From Paracyclopina nana (taxonomy: Eukaryota > Arthropoda > Copepoda > Cyclopoida > Cyclopettidae), in NCBI GenBank assembly GCA_019096065.1, contig JAGUCH010000008.1:5585001-5649000 (forward strand): 64,000 nucleotides of DNA, given 5' to 3'. Positions 45,201 to 55,389 of this stretch are shown here, in pieces. The position numbers and the translations under genes were made by a program. Position 1 is the stretch's first letter. The number at the start of each line of letters is the position of its first letter. Below the pieces are notes generated by a model. It had not been told where the DNA came from, did not search any database, and saw nothing but the letters and a program-made list of their open reading frames with translations.

Positions 45201-46469
45201 CCTCAGTAGAGCAAGAGTAGCTGAAAGCATTAATCAATCATTAATCAATAATCAACAAAACATTGTGCATTTTGAATTTTGCTCTGAGAGAGACTGTACT
45301 CTTCTACTAAGATTAGCTCAGCATAGTAAAAGAGTACAAAGGTCGCTGATAAAAAAGAAGTCTTAACAACAATATTACTAAGTACTTCTGTAGCTCAGTC
45401 AGTAGGGCATCAGACTCTTAAACTTGTTGTTCAGGGTTTGATCCCCATACAAGATGCATTTTTTCTCCTTTTTTCTGCAATGGGATTTACTTCTTAGACA
45501 ATAACATGGTCCCGTTTCCTGATGTCAAACAGAGGTGTGACACACCTTAAAAAATACCTCATAATGTGTGTCACTTGATAAAGAAATATGTCAGAGCTTT
45601 TATAAATATATTGTGTAGTTGAATAAACTGAGATGATTTGGTAAACTGAATTATACATGCGGAAATTGCTTTCCATCATATAAAAAATGTGTTTTGGATT
45701 GTACTGAAGTCTACAAGTATACTTCTTCTAGCTAACAGAAAGCTTGTAGAGTATGAAATACAAAAAGAAGTTCTACAAATTAAATCCGAGCAGAATGTAA
45801 GCAAAGCTTACTTTAAGTTTGTATTCAGACGGAGAATGGAGTATCATGTGACCAACACATTCATGCAAGTATGTATTTCAAATTGCTTTGTCTTCAATTA
45901 AAATATGATTTTCAATTACTCTTATAGACCTTAATCCTTGTGATTGTTGGATACCTATCTTTTTTCTTTGACATTGACAATTTCACAGATAGAATCATGG
46001 TTGTGCTTACAACAATGCTTGTTATTGCTACAATTATGGCTGCCATTCAAACTGTAGGTTCCATTGTGGTCATCAGTTCTTATTTTTTTCAAATTTCATT
46101 TTCTATGAAACTAAGGACTTGCCTAAGACATCATACTACAAATTGATTGATTGGTGGTTGCTGTTTTTCTTCAATATATTGGTGCTCACCATGGCTTTTC
46201 ACACATATGTAGCCAAGGAGGTGGCCAGAGCAAGGGGACAATCTTTATCACTATTTGGCACTTCAGGAAAGCAAGGAAACCATTTTGGCAAGAAACTAAA
46301 GGTTGCTCCTTTATTTAAGGAAAATGAGGAAGACAACCTAACTAGAGCTAGGCATATAAACAAAATTGGCAACATTGCTTTTGTTTGCATTTGCATGCTT
46401 TTTATGCTTATATTCTGGATTACAGCTCTTTTTGAGTATTTCAGGCCACCAGAAGAGTACATTGACTAA
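42282..46469 (+). CDS. Cys-loop ligand-gated channel with N-terminal pentraxin, C-type-lectin-like and LDLa domains
   Basis: Eight exons join in phase: 42282-42801, 42860-43667, 43903-44157, 44223-44647, 44703-44891, 45732-45868, 45928-46053 and 46116-46469 (937 residues, about twice a normal subunit). The ATG at 42282 starts a signal peptide (MTTQTYALLYFALLIL). Residues about 30-250 look like a pentraxin/LamG fold (FSGEVSQVELWNGILS), about 270-420 like a C-type lectin fold (ending PCGICEL), and about 505-548 an LDLa module (CEDKSDEYNC). The channel follows: ligand domain with Cys-loop CEFDLTYYPFDTQMC (13 residues between Cys), M1, M2 (DRIMVVLTTMLVIATIMAA), M3 after LPKTSYYKLIDWW, and M4 near the end. 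There is no PAR motif before M2, so the chloride-channel signature is absent. The acceptor of exon 8 (CTAAG) is the weakest. Ligand unknown. Confidence 0.8.
44904..45088. mobile_element. Foldback/MITE-like element in Cys-loop receptor intron 5
   Basis: Two arms of about 65 bases are inverted copies of each other: left 44904-44970 (ending AAGTAAAAATC) and right 45020-45088 (starting GATTTTTACTTT). They are separated by about 50 bases. Identity between the arms is high but not perfect, with a few small gaps. The ends run into AT-rich sequence, so exact tips and a target duplication are unclear. No coding content. Confidence 0.65.
45383..45458 (+). pseudogene. tRNA-Lys(CTT)-like pseudogene or tRNA-derived repeat
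   Basis: The sequence TGTAGCTCAGTCAGTAGGGC is a clear A box / D-arm, and the loop CTCTTAA would give a CTT (Lys) anticodon. The B box has decayed to GGGTTTGATCC, and the anticodon and acceptor stems contain mispairs. It is therefore not a working tRNA. It could be the head of a SINE, but no obvious SINE body or terminal repeat follows. Confidence 0.6.
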
Positions 46470-48262
46470 GAAGAAAATACTCTACAGAGAATTTGTCAAT
46501 ACAACGTGCTTAATTCAATCATTGAAAAGTTGTTTCTTCAATGAATTTTTTTGATTTACACCTTTTTGCTATTACTTTATGGAAATGTAATTATTGCATT
46601 GTCAATCATTTTCATAAACACAAAACAAAAACTATGTGATTAATAAAAACTATTACAATTTTTTTAAATAACTGTTCAGCTTTCATTGCATATTCTTTAA
46701 TTTGTCATATGAATATGTATGATGACAAATCGCTTTTTGAAGGACATTTCTACAATATATATCATTAGGAATGATGTCAAACTCAACATTTTAGCTATGT
46801 GGCTTGCAACAGATGGCAGTTAAAGCATTTGCAGATGTGATGTCATCAAACATAAACAAAAAAGCTTAAAAATAATTTTGAGAATTCTCTTGATTCAAAG
46901 ATTTTCAATTTGATGAATAAGATCCTTGATTTACGGTGATTATTTGGTATCATTTTCTTAAAAATTGGTCATAGTTGAGGCTAATGCAATTGGCGGATTC
47001 ATGCTTCGTATCAGAGATGATCTTGAGCATCACGCTCATTTTTAAACAATAGTTGCTTCCCAGCAGCTTGCACTAAGAAGAATAGTCGCATCGAAAATGA
47101 CCTCTAATTATAGGGCGGTCTCATATTCGTCAATTGGGCAAGGTAGGTGGACTCACCTTCCCACCTACCTAGGGTAGGTAGGTGAGGGTAGGCAGGTGAG
47201 GGTAGGCAGGTGGGTAGGTGGGTAACCTAGTAGCTTAGTGAACCAGTTAGTATGCAGGCAAGTTAAGTCAATTTGACTCAGAAATCACGAGAGGACATTT
47301 TGTGTAGAAGCAGCTTTTTGTTAGGCTTAAAAAATTGACTTAACTTGCCTGCACTAACTGGTTCACTAAGCTACCAGGTTACCCACCTACCCACCTGCCT
47401 ACCCTCACCTGCCTACCCTCACCTACCTACCCTTGGTAGGTGGGAAGGTGAGTCCACCTACCTTGCCCAATTGACGAATATGAGACCGCCCTATGACTTT
47501 TGGAGCCTCCTTATAAGGCTTTTTGACAGATTCTGTCAAAGTCATTGCTCTATTTGAAAAGTCAATGAAACAAAACACCCTAAATTCAAGCCTCTGGGTC
47601 TGAAAACATAGGAGAAATGCCTTTTGGAAATAACTTTTGAGCTCAAACTTGCTCTTAAAAATTGCCCAAACTTAATTTTCCTGAGGTACCCTTAATTTTT
47701 CTCCCATTTTTATCCATTGAAGCAAAAAAAGATGGCCAAAGATTCAAGCTTTCCAATGATATCCACTGTGACTAATATTTCCCGAATTTGTAACACAAAC
47801 TTTTGATTTCTAAGTGTACAGAAATCTCAGGGACAGTCTGTATATTGCATAAAATTCATATGCTCCCCGTCAATATTCTCAGTTTAAGGCATCAATTGTC
47901 CATCACAAATGCCTTGACTGCGAGTATAGGAAAGCCTGTTGAACCAGGAGGAAATAGGGCCTCAGAAGTGACGTCAATAGAGAGCATGGCTTTCTTTTAT
48001 GCTACTAAAAGTGTGAGTTGCGCACGCGCTATCATACCTTTCTCTACGCGGCTCTCTTCTGTAATCTGGTACGTACGTATTGGCCCTTATTCAGCAGCCT
48101 TCATTCCCCCATCTTGGTGAGTAGAATACTTTTATCACAATCATTTGACCTTATTGGACATTTATTGCCCTGAAACGAACCTTTTAATTGATTGGGATTT
48201 TTTCTCTCACAGACATTTCAGAAGGCCAAATACAACCTTGATTTTTGGGGGTAAATCATATC
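46470..48262. other. Intergenic DNA with a foldback transposon
   Basis: Apart from the 379-base foldback at 47113-47491 I see no gene. The open frame through the foldback's right arm is made of its GGTAGG-type repeats and is not coding. The last few hundred bases before 48263 presumably hold the 7B2 promoter and leader. Confidence 0.45.
47113..47491. mobile_element. Foldback DNA transposon (non-autonomous)
   Basis: The element has two arms of about 160 bases that are nearly perfect inverted copies, separated by about 60 bases. The tips are GGGCGGTCTCATATTCG and its complement, flanked by TA on both sides (47111-47112 and 47492-47493), as for Tc1/mariner-type insertion. Inside each arm is a run of GGTAGGCAGGTGAG-type short tandem repeats. 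The high arm identity suggests recent insertion or gene conversion between arms. The tips share GGGCG-TCTCATATT with the MITE at 22834. Confidence 0.85.
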
Positions 48263-49132
48263 ATGAAGATTCAATATGGATACATTTTGTCGTTGTTAGC
48301 AGTGGTCACAGCTGCTCTTGGATCCAGTGTGGAAGATGTTCTTGTAAGCAATTGCATAATTGGTTCTCATTTCATCCTCTTTAGATTCGATTTTTTTAGG
48401 GTGGGCTCTCTAATTCCCAGCTGGAGAACATCCTCAATGACTTGGACTATATGGACTACTCAGGGTAATATAAAGAAATTGTAGACTGCAAAGCACTTTA
48501 AGTACATTTTTCAAATACAGAGTTAACGGGGGCTACAACAAGCAGGATTTGACCAAGTCCAGCAATTTGGACTACGACTATGAACCCACTGAAGATGACT
48601 TGCCTCACTTGGAATCCAGAGCCAAAGCTGAGGAGTCAGGTAAGATCTTCTAAGAGCTTTCTAAATTGACAAATTGTTCTATTGTGGCCATATGCTTTCA
48701 GATGTGAATGATGTGCCCAAAACTGAGCCTGAAATGTCCCAAGGGAACCAAATGCATGCCAACACCATGCTCCCAGCATACTGCGATCCCCCCAATCCTT
48801 GCCCACTAGGATACACTGCGGCTGATGGATGTATCGATGACTTTGAAAACACCTCAGAATTCAGCAGAAGGTTTCAAGCAACTCAAAAATGTATTTGTGA
48901 CACTGAGCACATGTTTGACTGCCCCGATGAGAATACTCACAGAGGAGACCAGGATATCGCAGCTGTTGTAAGCAAAATTGCATTAATTTTATGAAGGCCG
49001 CTTACAGTTATGTATTTTGATTAGAACATCTTGGCTGGAATTCCTGGTTTGGGAGTGTCAACCGGGGGAGATGGAAATCCATACTTGGATGGCCAAAAGC
49101 TGCCAGTGGCTGCCAAAAAGGGCCACTTTTAA
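48263..49132 (+). CDS. Neuroendocrine protein 7B2 (secretogranin V)
   Basis: Five exons join in phase: 48263-48343, 48400-48464, 48521-48639, 48702-48967 and 49025-49132 (212 residues). Exon 1 encodes a signal peptide (MKIQYGYILSLLAVVTAALG). The diagnostic core is DPPNPCPLGYTAADGC with the following FENTSEFSRRFQ, matching the proline-rich PC2-binding segment and Cys pair of 7B2. The last exon has GNPYLDGQKLPVAAKKGHF, which corresponds to the vertebrate C-terminal PC2-inhibitory peptide and keeps its Lys-Lys. 7B2 chaperones proprotein convertase 2 in the secretory pathway and delays its activity. The polybasic furin site that separates the two parts in vertebrate and fly 7B2 is not evident here. 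Confidence 0.9.
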
Positions 49133-49613
49133 AGAACCAGCTTCCAGTGACAAGGAACCAGTCGATTACCACAAAGATGAACCAAGTTACGCAGAAAAAA
49201 GAATCCATACCAGAATACTTTTCATATAACATCTCTCCAGACTGAGACAGTTTTCCTCAACTACAACAACAACAACAATTATAGAGATCATCACCTTGAG
49301 CAACATCACATGTAACAGCATATCCTCAACACTTCAATTTTTTCTGCCAGTCCATCAAAGTCATGTAACAGTGATGTCACAGCAAAGAAGAAACCTCATA
49401 TCCTCAAAATTATATGCAAAGTATTAAGCAACATTGGCTCTGTCGTTATTATTTTTGTAAATACTAGGCTGAATTACTGAGACAAAAAACTACTATATTA
49501 CAAATTGGGTTCGGTGTAATATGAGAAATTGATCAAATACACTTTAGTTTTAATCCCCTTTTTCTAAAACTTGCAATGTGTTTTATTGCCCCATCGTACA
49601 TTGGATACATTTT
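49133..49613. other. Convergent 3' regions of 7B2 and the DEG/ENaC gene
   Basis: The two genes end tail to tail here. A minus-strand AATAAAA at about 49578-49585 fits polyadenylation of the DEG/ENaC message. A short CAA repeat lies near 49261. No other feature was seen. Confidence 0.5.
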
Positions 49614-51566
49614 TCAAAACTTGGATTTACTTGTTTGATCCATGGCAATGGATATTTTCGAGTCTGACCGAGTCAAATGTAATTCAGTGATGCTCAAACG
49701 TTGCTGGCTCTCAGTAGGCTTTTTGGCCCGCTTCTCCTTCATATTCCTGTAGATTTCGATGAAATCAGTGATGTACTGGTAGAACGAGTCAAAGAGTGAG
49801 AGCAACGAGTATCCGAGCAGGAGGCCCATGTATCCACCAAGATCACCCAAAAACGAGTAGCTGTCATAATTGAGGATGTCAGCCTCGATGATTTTCAGCC
49901 CATTCCACAAATTGATGATGAATTCCACCTCTTGGTTGAGAGGACCCCCGGAAATGGTCTCATCGCTCGTCAAGTCGTACACAACTCTCGGCTTGTAGTA
50001 GGTGAAGACGCAGGGCATTTCGCACTGCAGAGCAGTGAGTCGATTTTTCAGCTTGGTAGGGCCCACTTTTCGCTCGTCTGGAATCATGTCTACGACAGTG
50101 TGCAGATCCTCAGCAGTTTCGCAGTCTCTGAAATACATGTCGGTGGAGTTGGACAGATCTGGGCCATAGCGCCACGGCGGGTTGCATTTGATGGTTTGCT
50201 GAATCATTTTTTCAATGCAGCCGCGGCGGTCGTCCAAAATGGTGCAATCATCGATGCCACCAGTGTAGGACTGTAGCTTTTTCTTCGTGAAAGGCCTATA
50301 TGAAAAAGAGACTTCAAAGGCTGCATACAGAGTGTCCCACAATTTTCGGTGCGCGCCAATGGTACAAATTGAGTAAGTGTAAATTGTATAAAAATTGATA
50401 GATCAGCTCATTTTTTTGCGCATTTTCTACGAGAAGTGTGGGACATTCGAATCTACATGGAATGTGTACTCAATGTCAATTCTAATCCTCCTGTTTTTCG
50501 ATGCTTCCAATCGCTCCAGGGTGAGCACTTGCCGACCATCAATTTTGTAATGGGTGTTCATGTATCCAAAGTCCTCGTGAACAATCACTTCCATTTCTTC
50601 CAGCCCGGTCATTTTCAGCATAAAAGAAAGCTACGCGGAAACTCATTGTTAATATAGTACTTATTATTCCGCTTCATTTCCTTACATGATCCTCATTGGA
50701 GCCGACTTTGATGTTTTTGCCGTGCTCGTAAGTGTGACACGGCATAACCAGTCTCTCAGCTCCATGCATGACGTGGCTGAAAAATCGGTAGGTTTTCGTC
50801 CATTTCCCGGAGAATTCCGGGTCAGTCATCTTTTCATAGATGAGCTTGCTTCGGTCGACTTCACTTGACTTGAGTTTGCTGAAAGATTGGCTGGACACTC
50901 GGTACTTCTCCACATCTTCGTACAGCGGGCAGAAAGTGACCAATGGAAATGTCCTCAAATCGGTATCCGTTTGAAACGATGTAATTGTGCTGAAAAAAAT
51001 TAAGGCATACAGCATATTAATGTGATGTTCATCTACAAACCTAATACATATGTACTTGAAAAGTTGTTTCCAGTTACTCTTAGTGAATTTAGCCAAAAAG
51101 GCAAAATGGCTCATTTAGTCAAATAGTGAACCCAACCAGAAATTCTGGGCCCTCATACGGCAAAAAAACCCTAAATGAAACTTATACGTTTTATCAACAT
51201 TGAGTTCAAGTCGTTATGTAACATTAACTGCCTTGACACCTAGATAAAATCGAAAATACAAATTTTCCGTGTCACATTCAATTTTTCTCAATTTTTTTTC
51301 ATAGGTGATACGGAAGTTAATGTTACATAACGACATAAACTCAACCTGGATAAAACGAAGGAGTGCTAACACGTTACAATAACTTTCAGAAAACTTGGGA
51401 AAATTTCTGGTTGGGAACATCGTATTATGTTAGAAAATGCTATTTACCCAATTTCTCTTGCTATGACTCTAACGATGCCTGACTTGGCTTTGACAAACAA
51501 ATATCCGCAGATAAAGATGAACATCAAAGCCCTGACATAACGTACAATTTCGTCGCTGCTCAGCAT
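49614..51566 (-). CDS. DEG/ENaC-family sodium channel subunit
   Basis: Four exons join in phase: 51448-51566, 50686-50989, 50431-50630 and 49614-50295 (about 434 residues). TM1 is in the first exon (VRALMFIFICGYLFVKA). The following part has TFPLVTFCPLYEDV, the family's post-TM1 cysteine region. The last exon has a cysteine-containing extracellular stretch and then YSFLGDLGGYMGLLLGYSLL, the TM2 pore segment in which the usual GxS filter appears as GYS. The extracellular domain is shorter than in most family members. The message may start further upstream at an in-frame ATG at 51713. These channels are amiloride-sensitive and often act in sensory or peptide-gated signalling; the ligand is not evident. 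The gene lies 185 bases after the CD36-family gene on the same strand. Confidence 0.78.
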
Positions 51567-51751
51567 GCTTTCTAAAATCCTTAAAAAGACACTATTGCAA
51601 CTGCTGTCAATGAACAACTTTCTGTGGTCAAGAAGAGCTTTTCCACAAATCGATATTTTCCTTATAATAAAAAAGGAAGGCATTTTTACAATATTTGCCA
51701 TGTCCAAGGTCATTAAGAACAATCTACTGATAAATCTTGGCTGTAATCTGT

Positions 51752-53839
51752 TTATTTGCTGAATACACTTGAGCCCTCGGAGGATTTTGATTTTCTGACA
51801 ATGATGAAAACCCCAACGACTATGAGCACTGCTCCAAGAATCATGCCAGCTCCTATGGAGAGCCCATTGACCACTTTGGTCGGAGTGACCACCATGTCTT
51901 TGAACTTTTGCTCATTCTCCGCATCCAAATCAGCTCCTTCGTCAGCCCACAGCACAGGGAAAAGCTCCACCGTGGTCAGATTTTTGGTGATGTCAAAATT
52001 CCTGTATGATTTCATCCTGAAATTGACTTGAATCCTTTTGTGAGCTGCCAAAGTGATGCCAGTGGTGGGCTCAATGTCCAGGTACGTGTCATGCTTCTCT
52101 TGCTCCGGTGAAACCCCATCAATTTGGTCAAGAACAGTTGAGTCAACATTGTAAAAATGAGGAGCAGACATGATGACAGGAACACCGTAGCATTTCTCCA
52201 CCCTCAAAAATCCATCTTTACAAAACTCGTAGCAGTCCACTGCATCCCATTCATCCACTGTGGCATTCTTCTTGGCGCACTCATTGAACTCTGGGCAGTA
52301 GCAGTAATTGTCCGGATTCCTCATGTTGAACACGGAAAAGGGCGGCCTGTACCTATAGGCATTTATGCCTCTCACCTGAAAAATATTGATGACTAAATGT
52401 CACACTTTTTTGTTCGAGTTGCGCTGCATGGCTTTTTTGCGAAATTACAAATTTTGCCAATTTTTGCTTAATTGTCCCATTTTTTCGCAGTTCCTTTCAA
52501 AGGAATCGCGCGTGGTTGGAATTTTTAATAGTTTTGTCGAAAGCTCTTTTATACCTCAGTTTCTTCGGTGAAGTCCAGCCAAATGGATCTGCAGAGTTCA
52601 CCCACAAACAGCCATTTTCTCACTTCCTTGTTCACAAATGGAGGGAACATGGTACCATCGGTGCCATAGAGATCCTTGCAAATGCCAGTTTCTCCGGATT
52701 CGCTCGCTGAAGGAGTCGGGCCAACATCGATCCACCACTCATTTGGCAAAGAGGAGTGCCCATTGAATTCTTCATACTTTAAAAACTTGGACTTGTCATA
52801 TCGACCATTATTGATGGTGTAGTAGGCGTCCAGCTTGGTCGCATTTTTCCCCTTGAAAATGCCAAATTCGCCATTCGAGATTTGCGGTGGCAGCAAGGCC
52901 AAAATATTATCTATGTTGATGGGCAGGTTGAATTGATCTGCCAAGGTCTTTACAATTGTTAAAAGAGAGTTAATTAGCCCACTGGGGAATCCCTAGATGG
53001 AAAAATATTCAAGTTTTTTGAAGTCACCTCAAAATGAGAAAATAAGCTTTTACTTTGTAAAGGAGTTTGTCAACAGTTGTGGTTGTCACAATATCATCAA
53101 GACACTCAGGGCATTCGATGGCTGGATTCTGGCCAAGCATTAATTCATTCAAAAATCCAAGAATGAAATCGATTTGAAGGCTATCAAGAATCGGAAGCAA
53201 ATCTGGAGGAATCATGGACAAATCCAGGCCAGCAGCCGCAGCAATTTGCCTATGGAGTAAATTCTATTTCTTTCTAATTTTGAAAGATTTTTCAAACTAA
53301 CCCTAATGAGGTTCCATCTGGAATAGGATCAAGTAAGCCAGCCACGACGAGCAGAAGAGGATTCACCACTGTAATGTTATCATCTTTTGAGCAACCTTTG
53401 CATCCAGCTGCCTCAGTTTGGCCTTGGTCAAAGTGGTATTCCATGTAAAGGCCATACTTGACCTTATCCTCATCGACTTCGAGGACATTTTCCTTCCTCC
53501 TCACCTCTCTGTATACGTAAGGCCCAACTTCCTTCACCACAGGCTTCTTCCCTTTTTTCACCTCTTCAGCATTGGTGACTGTGAAAAACCGAAAATTCAT
53601 ATACACTGGCACAGGAGGCTCAACCTGCAAAAGATGTGCTAATGATTGCCAAAAGTATTTTTTGACACTATTATTACAAATCCATCATAGGCTTCCGTCC
53701 CATTTTTGAGCTCAAGATTTGCGTAAATTTGGTCCTCCACAATTGAGGGGAAAATGGAGAATTTGACAGCAAATCCTAGTGATAAAAGGAGGATGCCAAC
53801 TCCTATTAAAATTGAGGCAATTACCACTGCTTTCCCCAT
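51752..53839 (-). CDS. CD36/SCARB-family scavenger receptor
   Basis: Five exons join in phase: 53678-53839, 53302-53624, 53054-53249, 52555-52992 and 51752-52375 (580 residues). The protein has a short N-terminal tail and TM (VVIASILIGVGILLLSLGF), a large ectodomain, and a C-terminal TM (GAGMILGAVLIVVGVFIIV) with a short cytosolic tail, the family topology. The typical early block VYMNFRFFTVTNAEEV, KEVGPYVYRE and a late Cys-rich region (YCYCPEFNECAKKN) are visible. Several N-glycosylation sites are present. Family members bind lipids, lipoproteins or pheromones; which subgroup (SCARB, croquemort or SNMP) is unclear. Confidence 0.9.
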
Positions 53840-55389
53840 GTTTCACTTACGAGGAGTTGCCACGTAATGATAAAAGTTGTCTGAAATTATTTTATCTTTA
53901 TTTTGCAGATTGCTAGTCTTGAGTAAATATAGGTATAATCTTAAGTAATCAAATTATTGTGAGAACGCTAATGAAGAGTTTTCAATGCTTCTAAAAGCAC
54001 ACGTGAATAAATTATCTTGTTGAACTCAGTTAGCAATTTCACACAGTTTTTTCACGGCTTCAAATCAGTATTTAAAAATCCATATAATCCCAAATTATTG
54101 CTTGATAATCCATAATAATTGATAAGGATCACTTATAAGTACTATGTATAGCAAAGCGCCTGGAGGAATTCGATTTAAAAAATCGAATCAGCTGAAAATG
54201 TTGGTGGGTTGAAGGCATCAAAAATTTATCTCAGCTGCCATCATCAAACATGACAAACTTCGAGACAGTCTGTCAATCATAATTTATGGTAGAAAATAAA
54301 ATAAACAAGGATCAGTGCGGCGCTCATCTACGTCAAAATTAAAAATGAAGAGTTTTCATGAGCTAAGCATACATATATGTGCAAGATTGCAATTCTCAGA
54401 GATTATCTAGACTCTATCAAATATTTGCATTCAAAGCGCATTTATCTTAACTCGCACGGAATTTCTATTTCATTGAAAACACCTATTAAGTGTTTCTTGA
54501 CCTCTGTTTTTTACCACTCTCATACTCTACCCATCATTCTTGGGTGGAGTTTCAACACTGTACTACACTTTCCTGGGCCAACTTTTTCAAAAAGTCCAAT
54601 TAAGATTCTTTTGCAAATGCAAATTAGTCTTTGACGAATAAATTGGATATTTTTCCTGGCCTCATAACACCTACGAAATGGCCAGCGCCCTTTCTTAGGA
54701 AGCAACTTTTAGAAAGTGAAAATTAACATTTAGCTCAATATCCAATGGTCCAACATTTTTTACGAAATACTTGTAGATCGCAACTTAATGCCATTTATGC
54801 CGAACGAAACTTCGACCGAATGCACGATAAATGCAACAAAACTGCTTGGAAAGTTAAGATGCAGCTCTCGAAACCTCTCATAAATTTTAGCTACCAAAAA
54901 ATTCTTCCCACCTTAGGCGTTCTCTTATAAACAATCAAAACTGAATGTAAGAAATGTCGTTAAGACTTATTCACCGAACGAACATTTTGAAACAAATTCA
55001 GCAAAGTTATGCGAAAGACGGAGCAAGTGAAAACTTCATGTTAATTTGGCTTAGAGTTGAGTGAAAAATGAATTCTCAGTTGAAGGAAAACAATGTTAAA
55101 CGAGTCGTGTCTCGTAGCATTGGATGCTCCACTTCCATCATTGTCAGGTTTAATGTAAGAAGACGAAGGAAGAAGAGCTGGGAAAAAAAAAACACGATGG
55201 GGAACTTGGTTCGTCGTTCGCGTTTTCGGCATATCTTTCGCCGCGCGGAGACTTCAACGCGCGGATGGAATATCACCGTGCGCGCGTGGCGCGCGTCGTT
55301 TTGGCTCTCAAGTACACACAGTGGGCGTCAATTTTGGGGCGCTACATCTCAAAAATTCTTCCTGACTTTGCCGCGGTTTTCGCCACTGC
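53840..55389. other. Intergenic DNA; CpG-rich promoter of the bHLH gene at the right end
   Basis: From 53840 to about 55050 no feature stands out. From about 55195 to 55340 the sequence becomes GC- and CpG-rich (GCGCGCGTGGCGCGCG and similar), in strong contrast with its surroundings, just upstream of the bHLH start. This is probably its promoter and leader. A CACACAGTGGGCG word lies near 55315. Confidence 0.5.

Noticed and set aside
45494-45679. Hairpin GTGTGACACAC / GTGTGTCAC as a separate mobile element
   Set aside because: The arms are only about 10 bases, with no target duplication or related copy in the window.
46054-46115. Very short (about 23-base) intron as the junction before channel exon 8
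   Set aside because: It is too short to splice; the 62-base intron ending CTAAG gives a normal M2-M3 linker.
47345-47557. 70-codon proline-rich frame
   Set aside because: It is a translation of the foldback transposon's tandem repeats.
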